64,000 bases of DNA from Isoetes taiwanensis (Eukaryota; Streptophyta; Lycopodiopsida; Isoetales; Isoetaceae). The notes beneath the pieces are model-generated. The model saw nothing but the letters and a program-made list of their open reading frames with translations, had not been told where the DNA came from and did not search any database. Below, one piece after another: positions 34,558 to 47,640 of this stretch. The position numbers were made by a program, and so were the translations under genes. Every line of letters begins with the position of its first letter. The first letter of the stretch is position 1. The DNA is taken from positions 11,972,099 through 12,036,098 of the forward strand of contig JAJEKV010000032.1 in the NCBI GenBank assembly GCA_021234155.1. The letters run 5' to 3'.

Positions 34558-36285
34558 GTGGCAGAAGCCACCAACGAGAGTTCGATGCCCCTAAGCTCGC
34601 ACTCTAGGCGAAGGAAAAAGAATAAAGAAGAGGATACAACATCATCTACGCCTATGAGCCAAGGGAAGGAAAGTTCTCAAGCACAAAAGAAGTCATCTGC
34701 TTTAAAGGAGATTGCCAAGAAATATAAGTTGGAACTATTTGATGGTTTTGATAAGGGTGGACTTAAGACAGAAGCTTGGATTCAGAAGGCTGAAAATTAA
34801 TTTGTTGTAAGACAAGATCCTAAAGAAGAAAAGGTGGGAGTAGTGGCGTTGAGTTTGACTGGAATGCTTTAATGTGGTGGAGCCGTCATAAGGCAGCACA
34901 TAAGGTGACTGATGAGGAAGTAGCTTGGGAGACTTTCAAAGAACTTTTCGTATCAAAATATTATCCACCTTCCTTTCATATTATACAGATGAACAAATTC
35001 ATGGAGTATAAATAAAAAGAGTAATCATTGGATAACTATATACAAGAATTCTCTACTTTAGAACGACATTGTCCAAAGCTAGATTCAAAGGCAAGGAATT
35101 ATTTATGTTAAGCAAGCATCATTCTCTAAACTAGGTATTATAAAAATAATAATTAGTCGTTAACTGCAGGAATTAGCTAGTCCTTTCATGCAAGGACTAG
35201 ATATGGAGCTTAAAAATTAGTTGGATGTGATCAACTTACCTTGGAAGAAGCGGAGCACAATGCTCGATATTTCGAGAGTATCCTTAAGGAGGAGAAGAAT
35301 GCCAATCGTAGAGAGCAACAAAGAGGAAATTTCCAAAAGAATTATAGAGTTGAATCAAATTCTCAGGTTCATCAAACTTTTCATAATGCCCCTAAGTTAC
35401 ATTTGAATGCAATGTCACAGATGGATGAAGAAAAGAAGAAAGTTGAATCTGATAAGTGCATGAAGGAAAATTTATGTTTTTACTGTAAGCAAAAGGGGCA
35501 TAGGGCACATTTTTGTCCTAAGAAGAATAACTCAAATGCCAAGGTTCAAGGATCTCAATCAAGCAAGTCTCATGGATTTAGAGGAAGATATGCAAGTTTG
35601 TGCAGCAGTCGACCAAGGAACAACGCAACTGCAGGCACATGTAGTGCAGGTTGAAGGTAAAATCAATGAAGTTCCTTTTAGTATTTTGATTCATACGGGA
35701 GCCACTCACAATTTTATTTCACCAAGGCTTGTTAAGTTGTTTGAATTGTATATTAACCAACAACCCTTAAGAATGGTAAAAATGGATGATGCTAAGCAAA
35801 AAGCTACTAGTGAGTGTGTGCATGCATCAAAATTGAAAGTGCAAGAAATGCTTACAATTGCAAATTTCCATGTACTTCAGCTAGGCTCATATGATATGAT
35901 TGTAGGCATGGAATGGCTTAGTGAGGTGCATGCTATAGTGGATTGTCACGAAAGAATTGTGAGAGTAAAATCTAAGGAACATCAGGAGCTATATACGCTG
36001 GAAGGATTGAATAAGCAGTATTTTACTCCTAAGCCCATTAGTCGCAAGCAAATCAAGAGGTCAATTAGGAAGCATGAAATGTTTGGGTTGCTTATACTCG
36101 AAGGTCAGAAGAAATTAATCAAGTATACATGAATGATGTGCACGACATCCTCGAGGAGTTCAAGGAAGTGTTTCTGGAAGAGTTGATGGAGTTACCTCCT
36201 CGAAGATATGTTGTTCATCCAATTGATTTGGTTCCAAGACCTTCCCCTCCATCAAAAGCTCCATATAGATTTGTTTTGTCAGAGC
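34558..36285 (+). mobile_element. Gypsy fragment C: gag, protease and start of RT
   Basis: A Gypsy 5' coding part, truncated in RT. The gag region reads ELFDGFDKGGLKTEAWIQKA, NALMWWSRHKAAHKVTD and FKELFVSKYYPPSF, broken by stops. An intact CCHC knuckle, CFYCKQKGHRAHFC, lies at about 35483-35517. Protease reads SILIHTGATHNFISPRLVKL near 35690, where the catalytic Asp of DTG is His. The RT entry LPPRRYVVHPIDLVP and KAPYRF ends at about 36285. No LTR is visible on either side. Confidence 0.85.
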
Positions 36286-37380
36286 GCCCAGAAAAGAGTG
36301 AACCTCTATAACATTCTCTATAGTGGGCCACTCTTTCACTACATGAATCTTGGCGGGATCAACATGAATACCTGTAGGCAGAAACAACATGGCCAATATA
36401 TTAAACTTGAACTTCGAAGAAAGTGCTCTTCTTTCAATTAATGAGTAACTTGTTGGTCCTAAAAGTTTTAAGAACCAACCGCAAATCTGCATACGGTCTG
36501 CTTTGCTCGTACTAAAGATGAGAATCCAAAAACACCAACATAAACTTGCCAAGGAAAGGTCTTGAGATGCAACTCATCATATGGCAAAAGGTAGCAGGAG
36601 TATTAGTGAAATCAAAGGGCATAACCAAGAGCTTAAAGTGGCCATATGTTGTTCGAGTGGCTCTACTTCAACCCTCAGACTTGATGATATCCGAACTTGA
36701 GATCGCTTTTACTGAAAATGGTGGTCCCCTTCAACTTGTCTAAAAGGTCGTCGACCCAACATATTTGTTTTAATAGTTACTATATTGAGTGCTCTATAAT
36801 CAATGCACATCCGGAAAGTATCATCCTTCATAGTGAATAATATGACGGCCAACGCCATATGGAGAATTGCTTTCCCGAATAAATTTACGCACAAGAAGTA
36901 CTTGAATCTGAGCCTATACTTCCTTTCGACCCACTGGGGGAAGTCTATAAGGTACTCATGCAATAAGAGCAATATCTAGCTCAAGACCAATTCGATGATC
37001 TTTAGGTTGCACTGGTGGCATCACTACTACATCATCTTGGTAAAAGATTATGAAACTCATTCAAGAGAACTAGCCGACTTTGTTCCCTTATCAAATTCTG
37101 TGACTCGTATTGTTGCTTGAAAAAAACATAAACAAAGCATGCATATAATAAATTCTTGCAAAGATGCTTGATAGTTGCTTATCCCACTTGGAATATGGAA
37201 TTCTTAAACCGAATTCCAACTAACTTGATAGTGCCAACTATCATACTCAGCATATTTTATACGTCTCACCACCAAGGAATACCCACGACAAGATCAACAT
37301 TTCTTGATTTGGCTACAAATGATAATGAAGCAACTAAGCTTTTTCCTCGTGGAGCGACCAGAGTGCATTGCTTTTAGACC
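36286..37380 (-). mobile_element. Gypsy fragment D, opposite strand: protease linker to RNase H start
   Basis: On the minus strand, from 37380 leftwards: a protease-to-RT linker, MPPVQPKDHRIGLELDIAL, RKFIRESNSPYGV (decayed), RMCIDYRALNIVTIKTNM near 36830, and GIHVDPAKIHVVKEWP near 36360 (RT/RNase H junction). It has its own RT entry, so it is a second element and not an inverted piece of fragment C. The two are joined tail to tail at about 36286. Many stops. Confidence 0.75.
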
Positions 37381-37936
37381 TTATTGTTTCAAACATGACC
37401 TCCAGGTAAGAAGAAAATTCTATTATTGAACTTGTCCCGCATCTGTTTATCAATTGTGCTTTTTTATCATTGTTTATCAAATTTTTAGGAACATTTTAAT
37501 TGCTTACAATTCATAAGTTTGAATCCATTGCAATATTTCGTCAATGCTTATTAGTTCGTCTTTGAGCAATTTGAGGTGAGTTTTTGGCTTTTATTCAAGC
37601 TTTTGCATTTTGTTCAAGCTTTCTAATTTCTTGAAAATATCTGTTACATTCAGTTCACCACAAATTTGTCATTTGAAGCACTTTGGACCTGTATTTTGCC
37701 ATAGATTTTTAGCACTTGCTTCAACTATAATTTAGATGTGAAATTTAAGCTTGGAATCAACAATAAATTTGTCATTTGAAGCATTTTGCAGTTGTAATTT
37801 TGCCACATATTTTAGTATTTGATTTAGCTATAATTTAGATGAGAAACATAGGCTCTGTGATCAGCAATGTATGCAATGTTGTGGATAGTTTGACAATCCA
37901 ATATGTATGCACTAGTGCTCTTATTCTCTTGTTTAA
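37381..37936. other. AT-rich stretch upstream of the Mutator-like ORF
   Basis: Contains diverged direct repeats (AATTTGTCATTTGAAGCA at 37663 and 37765; ATAATTTAGATG at about 37728 and 37831). Perhaps the 5' part of the Mutator-like element. No terminal repeat was identified. Confidence 0.4.
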
Positions 37937-39467
37937 TGGCGCTGCGAATTGGTGACACTTTTGATTCTATCCATGAGTTGCGAAAGGCATGCTGTCAAGT
38001 TGCCACGGCTGCAAATGTGGAGCATTATGTATTGAAGAGAGACAACACTAGATGTTTGAGTGATCATTGTTCTTAAAGGATGCATGCCTCATGTAATCCT
38101 GGAAGCAATAATTTTCAAATCAAAACTACAGGAGGAGCATACTTGTGGTAGTGTTAATCATTTAGGCAACAAGGAAGCTTCAGGCATATTTGCAGAAATT
38201 TCTGGAGCAGTCAAATTACAAACCGAAGGATATTATAGGGGATGTGAGACAAGATCATGGGGTGAAACTAGCTACAAGAAGGCATGGAATGCAAAGGAGA
38301 TAGTTATGGAGGAATTGCATGGCAATGTGGAAGTAGCATATACTCAAATGCCCGCATATTGCTTGCAAATTCTAGAAATTAATCCGGAAGTATAGCATTT
38401 GTCCAACGGACAACAGATGGGCATTTTCTTCGTATGTTTATTTCTTATGGAGCTAGCATTGCAGATAGCTTTTGGTGTAATAAATGCAGAGAACGATGAT
38501 AATTGGGTGTGGGTTTATGCAGTGTTTAAAGGATTGTATACATCACTCAGAGCAGTTGACATTTGTTTCAGACAGGCGGAAACGACTATTGGATGGTGTT
38601 TCACTTATGTTTGGCATTAGAACATCAGATGCTTATTGTTTGAGGCATTTGGCAGATGTAAAAGCTTTCAAAAGCATTCCACTAGTACAACTATCGTAGA
38701 CTACTGCTAGAGCACATAAAGGATCTGGGTTCAATGATGCTATTGCTGAGATTCGTAAGATTAATCCAAATGCTGCTACTTGAATTGAGGAAGTGGATAA
38801 ATCACATTGAGCAACAACATTTTTTCAGGGCTAGTATTCTGGGCATCTCTAACATTACAGAGTCCTTAAATGCTTTGGTATTGGAGGCAAGGACATGCCT
38901 ATTTTTGCTATGATGAAGTTGATACATGACAAGCTAGCAAGTTGGGTCTATACTAGAAGGATTGCAGGAGATATTGCTTGGGAACGTGTAGGTGAAATGG
39001 CTTCGAGAACACTTGTAAGTACAACTGAGAAAGTGATATGTGAGACACTTGTTTATTCCCGTCGATATTCCAACATTAGGTCAGGCGAGACAACTTTCAA
39101 AGTCATTGGTGGCAATGAGCCACGTGTAGTAGATCTAGAGGCATGTACATGCACATGCCTCATGTGGAGGCGCACTGCATTAGCTTGTGCTCATGTAGTA
39201 ACTGCAATCTTGCAGAAAGGAGATCGTGTCCAAGATTATGCCCATCCTAGGTACAGTCTGACTTCTTATTTGAACACCTATAAAGGTGTGATTTACCCGG
39301 TGGTTCTTGGTTCTGATGATGAAGTGAATGAAGATGTTACATTACTGCCAGTTGTTCGTCGTCAACCAAGGCGTCCAAAGAGGAGGCGCATCTGCGTTGA
39401 GGATGGTGGCCATCAAGATGCAAGAATTGCCAAGAGGCTAAACATAACGATCGTAGTTGCCGTGTAG
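37937..39467 (+). pseudogene. Mutator-like (MuDR-type) transposase, internally deleted
   Basis: N-terminal MuDR region: MALRIGDTFDSIHELRKAC, then CMPHVILEAIIF and EEHTCGSVNHLGN (a C..H-T-C zinc finger). The catalytic part reads FGVINAENDDNWVW, QLTFVSDRRKRLLDGV (second Asp) and AYCLRHLADVKAF. The SWIM zinc finger is intact as CTCTCLMWRRTALACAHVV at about 39150-39200, followed by a basic tail RRQPRRPKRRR. The stretch that normally carries the first catalytic Asp (LDGTHLK region) is missing: the sequence jumps from GASIAD to FGVINAEN near 38470. With several frameshifts this copy cannot transpose. The last 570 bases (38895-39467) form one clean ORF. Confidence 0.87.
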
Positions 39468-39599
39468 CACCAGCATGAGACGTCACATTGAATATTATTC
39501 AAAGGATGTACTTCTATATGTTCAAAATATTTTTTTTACTAATTAAAATTATTCCTTAATGTATCAAACTTATTTGTTATAATGTGTCCATTTGTATGA

Positions 39600-39780
39600 G
39601 CACGGCATTTCAATAATTCTAATATATTTGAGGGGCATTTTGGTAATTTCATAGATTGTTGGGAGGCATTTAAGTAAATACATCACAATACAGTGGTATT
39701 TTGTTGACCAAGGGCATTTGGATAATTTGGTAAAATAAGCAAAATATAAGGGTATTTAGGTAATTTTCCCATAATTTTAT
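39600..39780 (+). repeat. GGGCATTTNGGTAATTT motif cluster
   Basis: Four spaced copies (39633, 39663, 39710 and 39750 approximately) of a 17-base motif. The last two, including TTGTTGACCAAG, match the RPB8 upstream region at 16027-16085. Placed just 3' of the Mutator-like ORF, it may be terminal or subterminal element sequence. Confidence 0.55.
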
Positions 39781-40279
39781 AAATTTATTAAGGCGATATC
39801 ATGGCCAAAAGAACAAAATAATAAAATGTACTAAGTAATTGCCATGAGGAGGAGCATTCCGCCCTGTAAAGGGCTTCGACGGCCCTGCCAAACGAGGCGG
39901 TGCATGAGCGGCAGAGCCCCGAGTGCACTGCGAGTTTGATGGTGCCGCCGTGCCCCTTATAGGCGAAATGCCCGACCCATGGCAATTACAGGACGTGATA
40001 ACCATTTGCTAAAATTACGTCCAGTATTATTTTGCCACGTGGCATCTAAGAAATTCGTCTGAGAGGCTATGGCAGAGAAACGATGGCAGTCGAGCTATGG
40101 CTGAGAAGCGATGGCAGGCAGGGGTCCTGAGCAATAGCAGAAGTCTAGTTACCAGAGAAATTGTACCCGGCATACTGGAGCAACTTCGACATGCTACCAT
40201 CTTCGCCGGAACCTACTAATCAATCCAATCTCTACCACAATCTATTTGGCTCGAAAACCCAGTTCAGATCACAAAAACT
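39781..40279. other. GC-richer unassigned stretch
   Basis: 40060-40135 has two loose repeats of GGCAGAGAAACGATGGCAG. Short open frames at 39788-40005 are not convincing. Confidence 0.35.
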
Positions 40280-40690
40280 AAGATGTAGGGCTATGGAGAG
40301 GTTTCCGGCTATGAAGGATCCATCTGCGATAGCAGAAAAGGTAGCAAAAGCCCTCTTTTTGCCTGTGCCTGAGCACCAAACCAAATTTCCAAGAATCAAG
40401 AGCTGCAAAAGTGACAGTTGTGGGGGTCGAAAATGTGGACATGGCCTGTGCACAGATGATTTTGATCCAAGAAATCGCCCTTGTAGATGTAAATGCTGAC
40501 AAGCTTAGAGGCGAAATGTTTGAACTGCAGCACAGTTCTGCATTGCCCAGAGCCCAAATTTTAGCCTCTATTTATTGCTCTGTCTCTAAAAATTCCGAGA
40601 TTTGCATTGTTACCGCCGGAGTTTCAGAGCACAACAAGAAACAAGGGAAGCAGGGGATTAGCGGCGCCGCTCCACAAATAGTGGAGAGAC
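40280..40690 (+). pseudogene. L-lactate dehydrogenase fragment (N-terminal NAD-binding part)
   Basis: The frame from 40293 begins MERFPAMKDPSAIAEKV and continues ALFLPVPEHQTKFPRI. A one-base shift near 40395 leads to KVTVVGVENVDMACAQMIL, EIALVDVNADKLRGEM, QHSSALPRAQILAS and SEICIVTAGV. These are the ordered N-terminal blocks of plant LDH. The Gly-rich NAD loop reads GVENVD instead of GxGxxG: two glycines lost. Homology stops right after TAG, roughly residue 125 of about 350. No introns are seen within the fragment. It lies 0.8 kb from a Mutator-like element, so capture by a transposon is one explanation. Confidence 0.85.
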
Positions 40691-41286
40691 TTTTACGCCC
40701 TATAAAATTGACGAAAAAACACATCAATGGACCAGAGGTTCAAAATTATTCTTTCTATTTTATAACGTGGAAAAATAACCCGTCTTCTGCAGAGTGGCGC
40801 CGCCACGAGCCTTCTACCCTGCACTGCGTCTGATCGTCCGCTTCTAGTGGCTAAGTTTTCAAAGTTTTTTTCTTGTAACATGCCAGATTCCATAGATTTT
40901 TCAAGTTTTGTTTGTTGCAGATGTGTATGCCTTCAACTTCCGACCTGTATCCTGTTTTAACCAGCGAGATTTTTAGCATAATGGTTTGAGCCAGATTTAC
41001 AGAGATTGCTAAAAAATAGATTTGCAGAGCTTGCTCTGTGAACGGGTTTGCAAAGCTTGCTCGGAAATGTGAAACATGGGCTTAAAACCTTTAGAAAGTA
41101 ATCTATTTTGTATTGAAGAAATTTCTGAAGTGTTTTAAAGAAGAATAGAGCAAGGAAAGAAGAATGATCTTGAAGCTTGACACTGTTGTTGGCTTCTACC
41201 GTGTTTTTTAGCCATAACCAAGATAGGATTCACCGGAACAGAGCAGCACCAACAGAGCAGGTAACTTGAACCTCCAGTCCATTACG
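40691..41286. other. Intergenic DNA
   Basis: No gene seen. Short direct repeats (TTTGCAAAGCTTGCTC type at 41020-41060). Confidence 0.35.
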
Positions 41287-41655
41287 CACGAGAAAATCTC
41301 CCACTCAACTTTTCTGGAAAATAATCCACTAAGCGCCGCCCGCCCGGTGGCGGCATGGCGCTTCGTCGTTGCCATCAAATATCGGCGCGCCGAAGCGAAT
41401 TATTTTTGTCGTGTCGCCACGCTTTAAGAGCCGCCGTAGGCGGATTATTTTCCAAAACACAAGTGTGCCGCCAGTGTTGGCGGCGCCGCCGAGCTAATTA
41501 TTTTCCAGAAAATCCTCGTGGGAGATTTTCCCTTATACATAATTTTAAGCAAACGGATATTACTAATTATTTTCCAGAAAATCTCCTATTTTCCAGAAAA
41601 TCCTCGTGGGAGATTTTCCCTTATACATAATTTTAAGCAAACGGATATTACGACA
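41287..41655. repeat. Inverted and tandem repeat cluster with GC-rich core
   Basis: GAGAAAATCTCCCACT..TTTTCTGGAAAATAAT at 41291-41332 is repeated inverted at 41494-41540 (ATTATTTTCCAGAAAA..GGGAGATTTTC), enclosing a core rich in GCCGCC. The right arm (TTTTCCAGAAAATCCTCGTG to GGATATTAC) is then tandemly duplicated at about 41590-41651. It looks like a small inverted-repeat element with a duplicated end. No target duplication identified. Confidence 0.6.
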
Positions 41656-42121
41656 AAATAATTTTATTTGAAACCTTCCTTTTTCCCAGAATACGGCTGG
41701 TGCGTGCGAAACGACATGGAGCAGGCAAGTACTAAATTAACGCTGCGATAATTCATGACTATCGTACAGTACGTAACTTGCAGTTAACTTTAGCGGCAAC
41801 ACTTTTCCGCCAAATCTAACGGTGCCGTCAAATGGAGCGGAGGTGGTGCACGAATTTGGCAAGGCAACGCTCCTCCGGCTTCTTCACCAAGCTCAAGCTT
41901 TCCAGAGCTCCGGCGCCTCTCCGATCCACTTCACCCTGCAAATGTGTCATTTGATCTCTCAAAATTTTGGGTTTCCTTTTTCCGAAGATCGGTATTGTCC
42001 TCTCTAAATTTCTCTTCCAGCTTTTCTTCATGGGAATCTCCATCTTCTTGTTTTTTTAGGGTTTATCTCCGGCATTTTTTTTCTCCTTGATCTCTTTTTT
42101 AAGCTTTTTCTAACCGTGGAC
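41656..42121 (+). promoter_or_regulatory. Promoter and 5' UTR of the DEAD-box helicase gene
   Basis: The stretch before the ATG is pyrimidine-rich (TTTTTTCTCCTTGATCTCTTTTTTAAGC), typical of plant 5' UTRs, and follows a GC-richer segment at 41820-41940 that probably spans the transcription start. I could not fix a TATA box. Confidence 0.4.
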
Positions 42122-44911
<2,790 letters not shown>

Positions 44912-46260
44912 TAGACTTATAAGTAACTTTATATAATCTTGTTGCAACAAGATCCACAACACATTTTTTGGCAAATCCTTGTATCCGCAAGATTTGCCCA
45001 CGTATTACAATTTTGTGCATAGATACACGTCCATATGAAACAAACGAATAGAGGATAACTAGTAATGGTTGACTTCTACTCTGCAATTGCTGGTCCTCTC
45101 TCCTCCTATATTTACTTGTATTTTATTTTTTAGCTTGAATTTTTTAGAGATGGGAATGAAGTGATTTGTTATAGAGGGTTGCTGGCCTATGTTTGTCCGA
45201 TTGTCAAGTGTACAGCAAAACTTCTATCTGATTGTATAACATTTAATGCTTGCAAATGTACACGAGAGTTGTTTGTGGAGCCATCATCAAATTTGTTCCC
45301 TTACAAATTTGAAAGATGTTCCTTTGCCATTCATACATGAAGACTTTGCCCTGCACACCTGCACACATGAAGAAACCAATGCTTATATTGGGCCACGAAG
45401 CCAAGGGCTTGTGACCAAGGTACTCGTTCTTTCAGAGCCATTGTCTGCGGGATATACCTGATATTGTGCCAGATCAATGGACATTAAAATTTCGATCAAA
45501 AATTAAAAAACCACTTTCAATGGTGCAAATTGAACACATGGTCTCAAAGGGAACAAGATGCTAATGCATCAATGGGTTGCCCGTTGCAAAACCTTTTATG
45601 CCTCTCCAACCACTTATCAATACCAATAATACATGCATGCCTGTTCCTTGCATGTCTGTTCCTTGAAAATCACACTTCTGCTTGAGCTCATTATTAGACT
45701 TGTCAGTGCGCTTATATATTCAAATATGGATCATATAAAAACAGGACCTCTATAATGCAGTGACTAGAGGACTATAGCATAGAACCATTATGCACATTAT
45801 AAAGTTTGCAAAATGACATAACACATTTATTAAAAGGAAAATACCTAGATTCAACAATGCTTAGCAGGTCTGGGACTTTGTTTTCATCAAGAGAAAGATA
45901 CCTACATTCAGAGATCGGCAGTTCTAAGACTTTTCTTTGTCGTCTTCTTTTGGTACCTTCAAAAATCAGCACAATCATCATGGACAACTGCAAAAGTTGA
46001 AAGCCTAATGGGGTGCTTTATAAGCTTCATATGCAACAGAAGGAAAGAAATAATAAGATTGGTACTTCCTGCAAAATACCTAGATTCAGCAGTTTTTTGT
46101 TGCCTAAGGAATGGTAGTATCAAAGAAAGGATGGGTAGCCTTCAAACAATGGCCATGACCATTCAGAATTGCCTGCAATATTTGTAACACAAGCATCGGA
46201 TCATATGATAGTAAATGCATAAGACAAATCTAAACAGCCAAGGAAAGAAACCTGACATTA
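44912..46260. other. Helicase 3' UTR and intergenic DNA
   Basis: No coding signal. A loose duplicate AAAATACCTAGATTCARCA occurs at 45837 and 46075. Confidence 0.4.
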
Positions 46261-47640
46261 AGCCATAGACAACTACAGTATTTTAAACTTCTACATGCAC
46301 GTTGTGAATCTCAAAGATATCTGCGACAACCCATAGACAATCAGAACCGCTAAAAGCCACAGATTTCAGAACACAGATGGTCAAAATCGGGCCTGGGAAA
46401 GCTGCTTTGCTCTGCACGAAATTTTGGGCCGGATTTACTTGCCATCGAAGTCCAGAAAAGGCCCAAAGAGGACCGGAGCAGATAACCCTGGCCTTGCTCA
46501 ACCTGCCCAATTCAATATTTGTCCGAAGCCAGCAACCTGTGTAGCACTAAAACCTACACAATTCAAAAGCTTACATTTTCAAAAAATCAAGCTGTGAGAA
46601 AACCTTTCCGTCCAAGCATCCATGCCACGCCATTAGATTCTTGCAATCTTGTAAAAAAAAAGGCCTCAGAATAGCGTAGAATGCAAAAAACCCCAGATCA
46701 AGGCAAACTGCATCAAGGATGTCCAAGGCGTTAAGCAATCGATGAAACAAAAAGCGACCCCTCACATTACAAACCAGAGACTACATCTCCACCTTCTGCC
46801 TACTTCTGATACAAGGAAACGGCCCTGGACCTTTGCCCCTCGCAACCCAACCAAAGCAGAGATCGCATCTCCACCTTCCGCCTGGCTCATGTGAAATCCA
46901 CGCCGTCTAAGTGTATTGAGGGATCCCTCAAATCCCAAAATTCCATAGCCGTCCACAAGGAATAAGCCACAAGGTTCTTCAATCGCAGCCCTCTAAGCGT
47001 CTTGCCCCATACTCCCCAGGGGTTGCCCTACGGGCAACCCAAAAAACACCTTCATTTCCATTTCTCCTGCATTTGTGCAGGGGACGAACCATTGGGCATT
47101 CGGGCAGGGAATAAAACATCTTCATTTCCATTTCCCTTGCATTCAGGCAATGGCCATTGCCACCATGAAGCCATCGCTAGGCCCGCCAGGAAGCTATGGT
47201 AAGTTCTGCTTCGACCATCTGCTATGATGCCCCACTTTTGCAAGAACACAACTGCAGCAAGAACACAGTCCACCTTCAGATTTGATGCCTGCCATCTGCT
47301 TTGATGCCCTCTAAGAAGGAAACACACACGAAATCCCTTGCAAGAAGAAAGAATGGAAAAGAAATCCCTGGCGCTAACCACCTCGCAAGAAATATTGGAG
47401 CTCCTCAAACCGGTTGCATCAGACATACAATCCGATTGAAAACGAATCCCTGGGCCGCGATGTGGCCTCTGTCTCGTCCGGGCATTTGGCTCATGCCCAT
47501 GCCCATCTGCTGCTGTCTGCCACACAAAACTTGCCCATAAAAAGGGTTGTGGGCTTCCAAATCTGGACCTCCATGGAAGTTGCCATGCACATGCCATTCG
47601 AGAACAAAAAACATCCAAAATAACAACAATCAATTAAGCT
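46261..47640. other. GC-richer stretch without recognisable gene
   Basis: Has internal duplications (CTTCATTTCCATTTC.CCTGCATT at about 47050 and 47120; CATCTCCACCTTCYGCCT at 46785 and 46867) and a 193-codon minus-strand frame (47633-47052) rich in Trp, Cys and Arg that resembles no protein I know. Possibly the interior of an unclassified element. Confidence 0.35.
47019..47041. repeat. Perfect hairpin GGGTTGCCC-TAC-GGGCAACCC
   Basis: A 9-bp perfect stem (10 with the outer wobble-free G) and a 3-base loop. It has no T-tract after it and no context as a terminator in a plant genome; function unknown. Confidence 0.6.

Noticed and set aside
36285-37380. Inversion within a single Gypsy element
   Set aside because: The minus-strand piece has its own RT entry region, so the two parts overlap in content and come from different elements.
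39788-40005. Two overlapping short minus-strand ORFs
   Set aside because: Both are 65-68 codons in different frames over the same GC-rich patch, without motifs.
40411-40833. Functional lactate dehydrogenase gene
   Set aside because: Only about one third of the protein, a frameshift, and a destroyed NAD-binding glycine loop.
47019-47041. Rho-independent terminator
   Set aside because: A perfect hairpin but no T-tract, and the genome is eukaryotic.
47052-47633. 193-codon ORF on the minus strand
   Set aside because: Odd composition, no recognised motif, overlaps internal duplications. Open by chance in a GC-richer patch.
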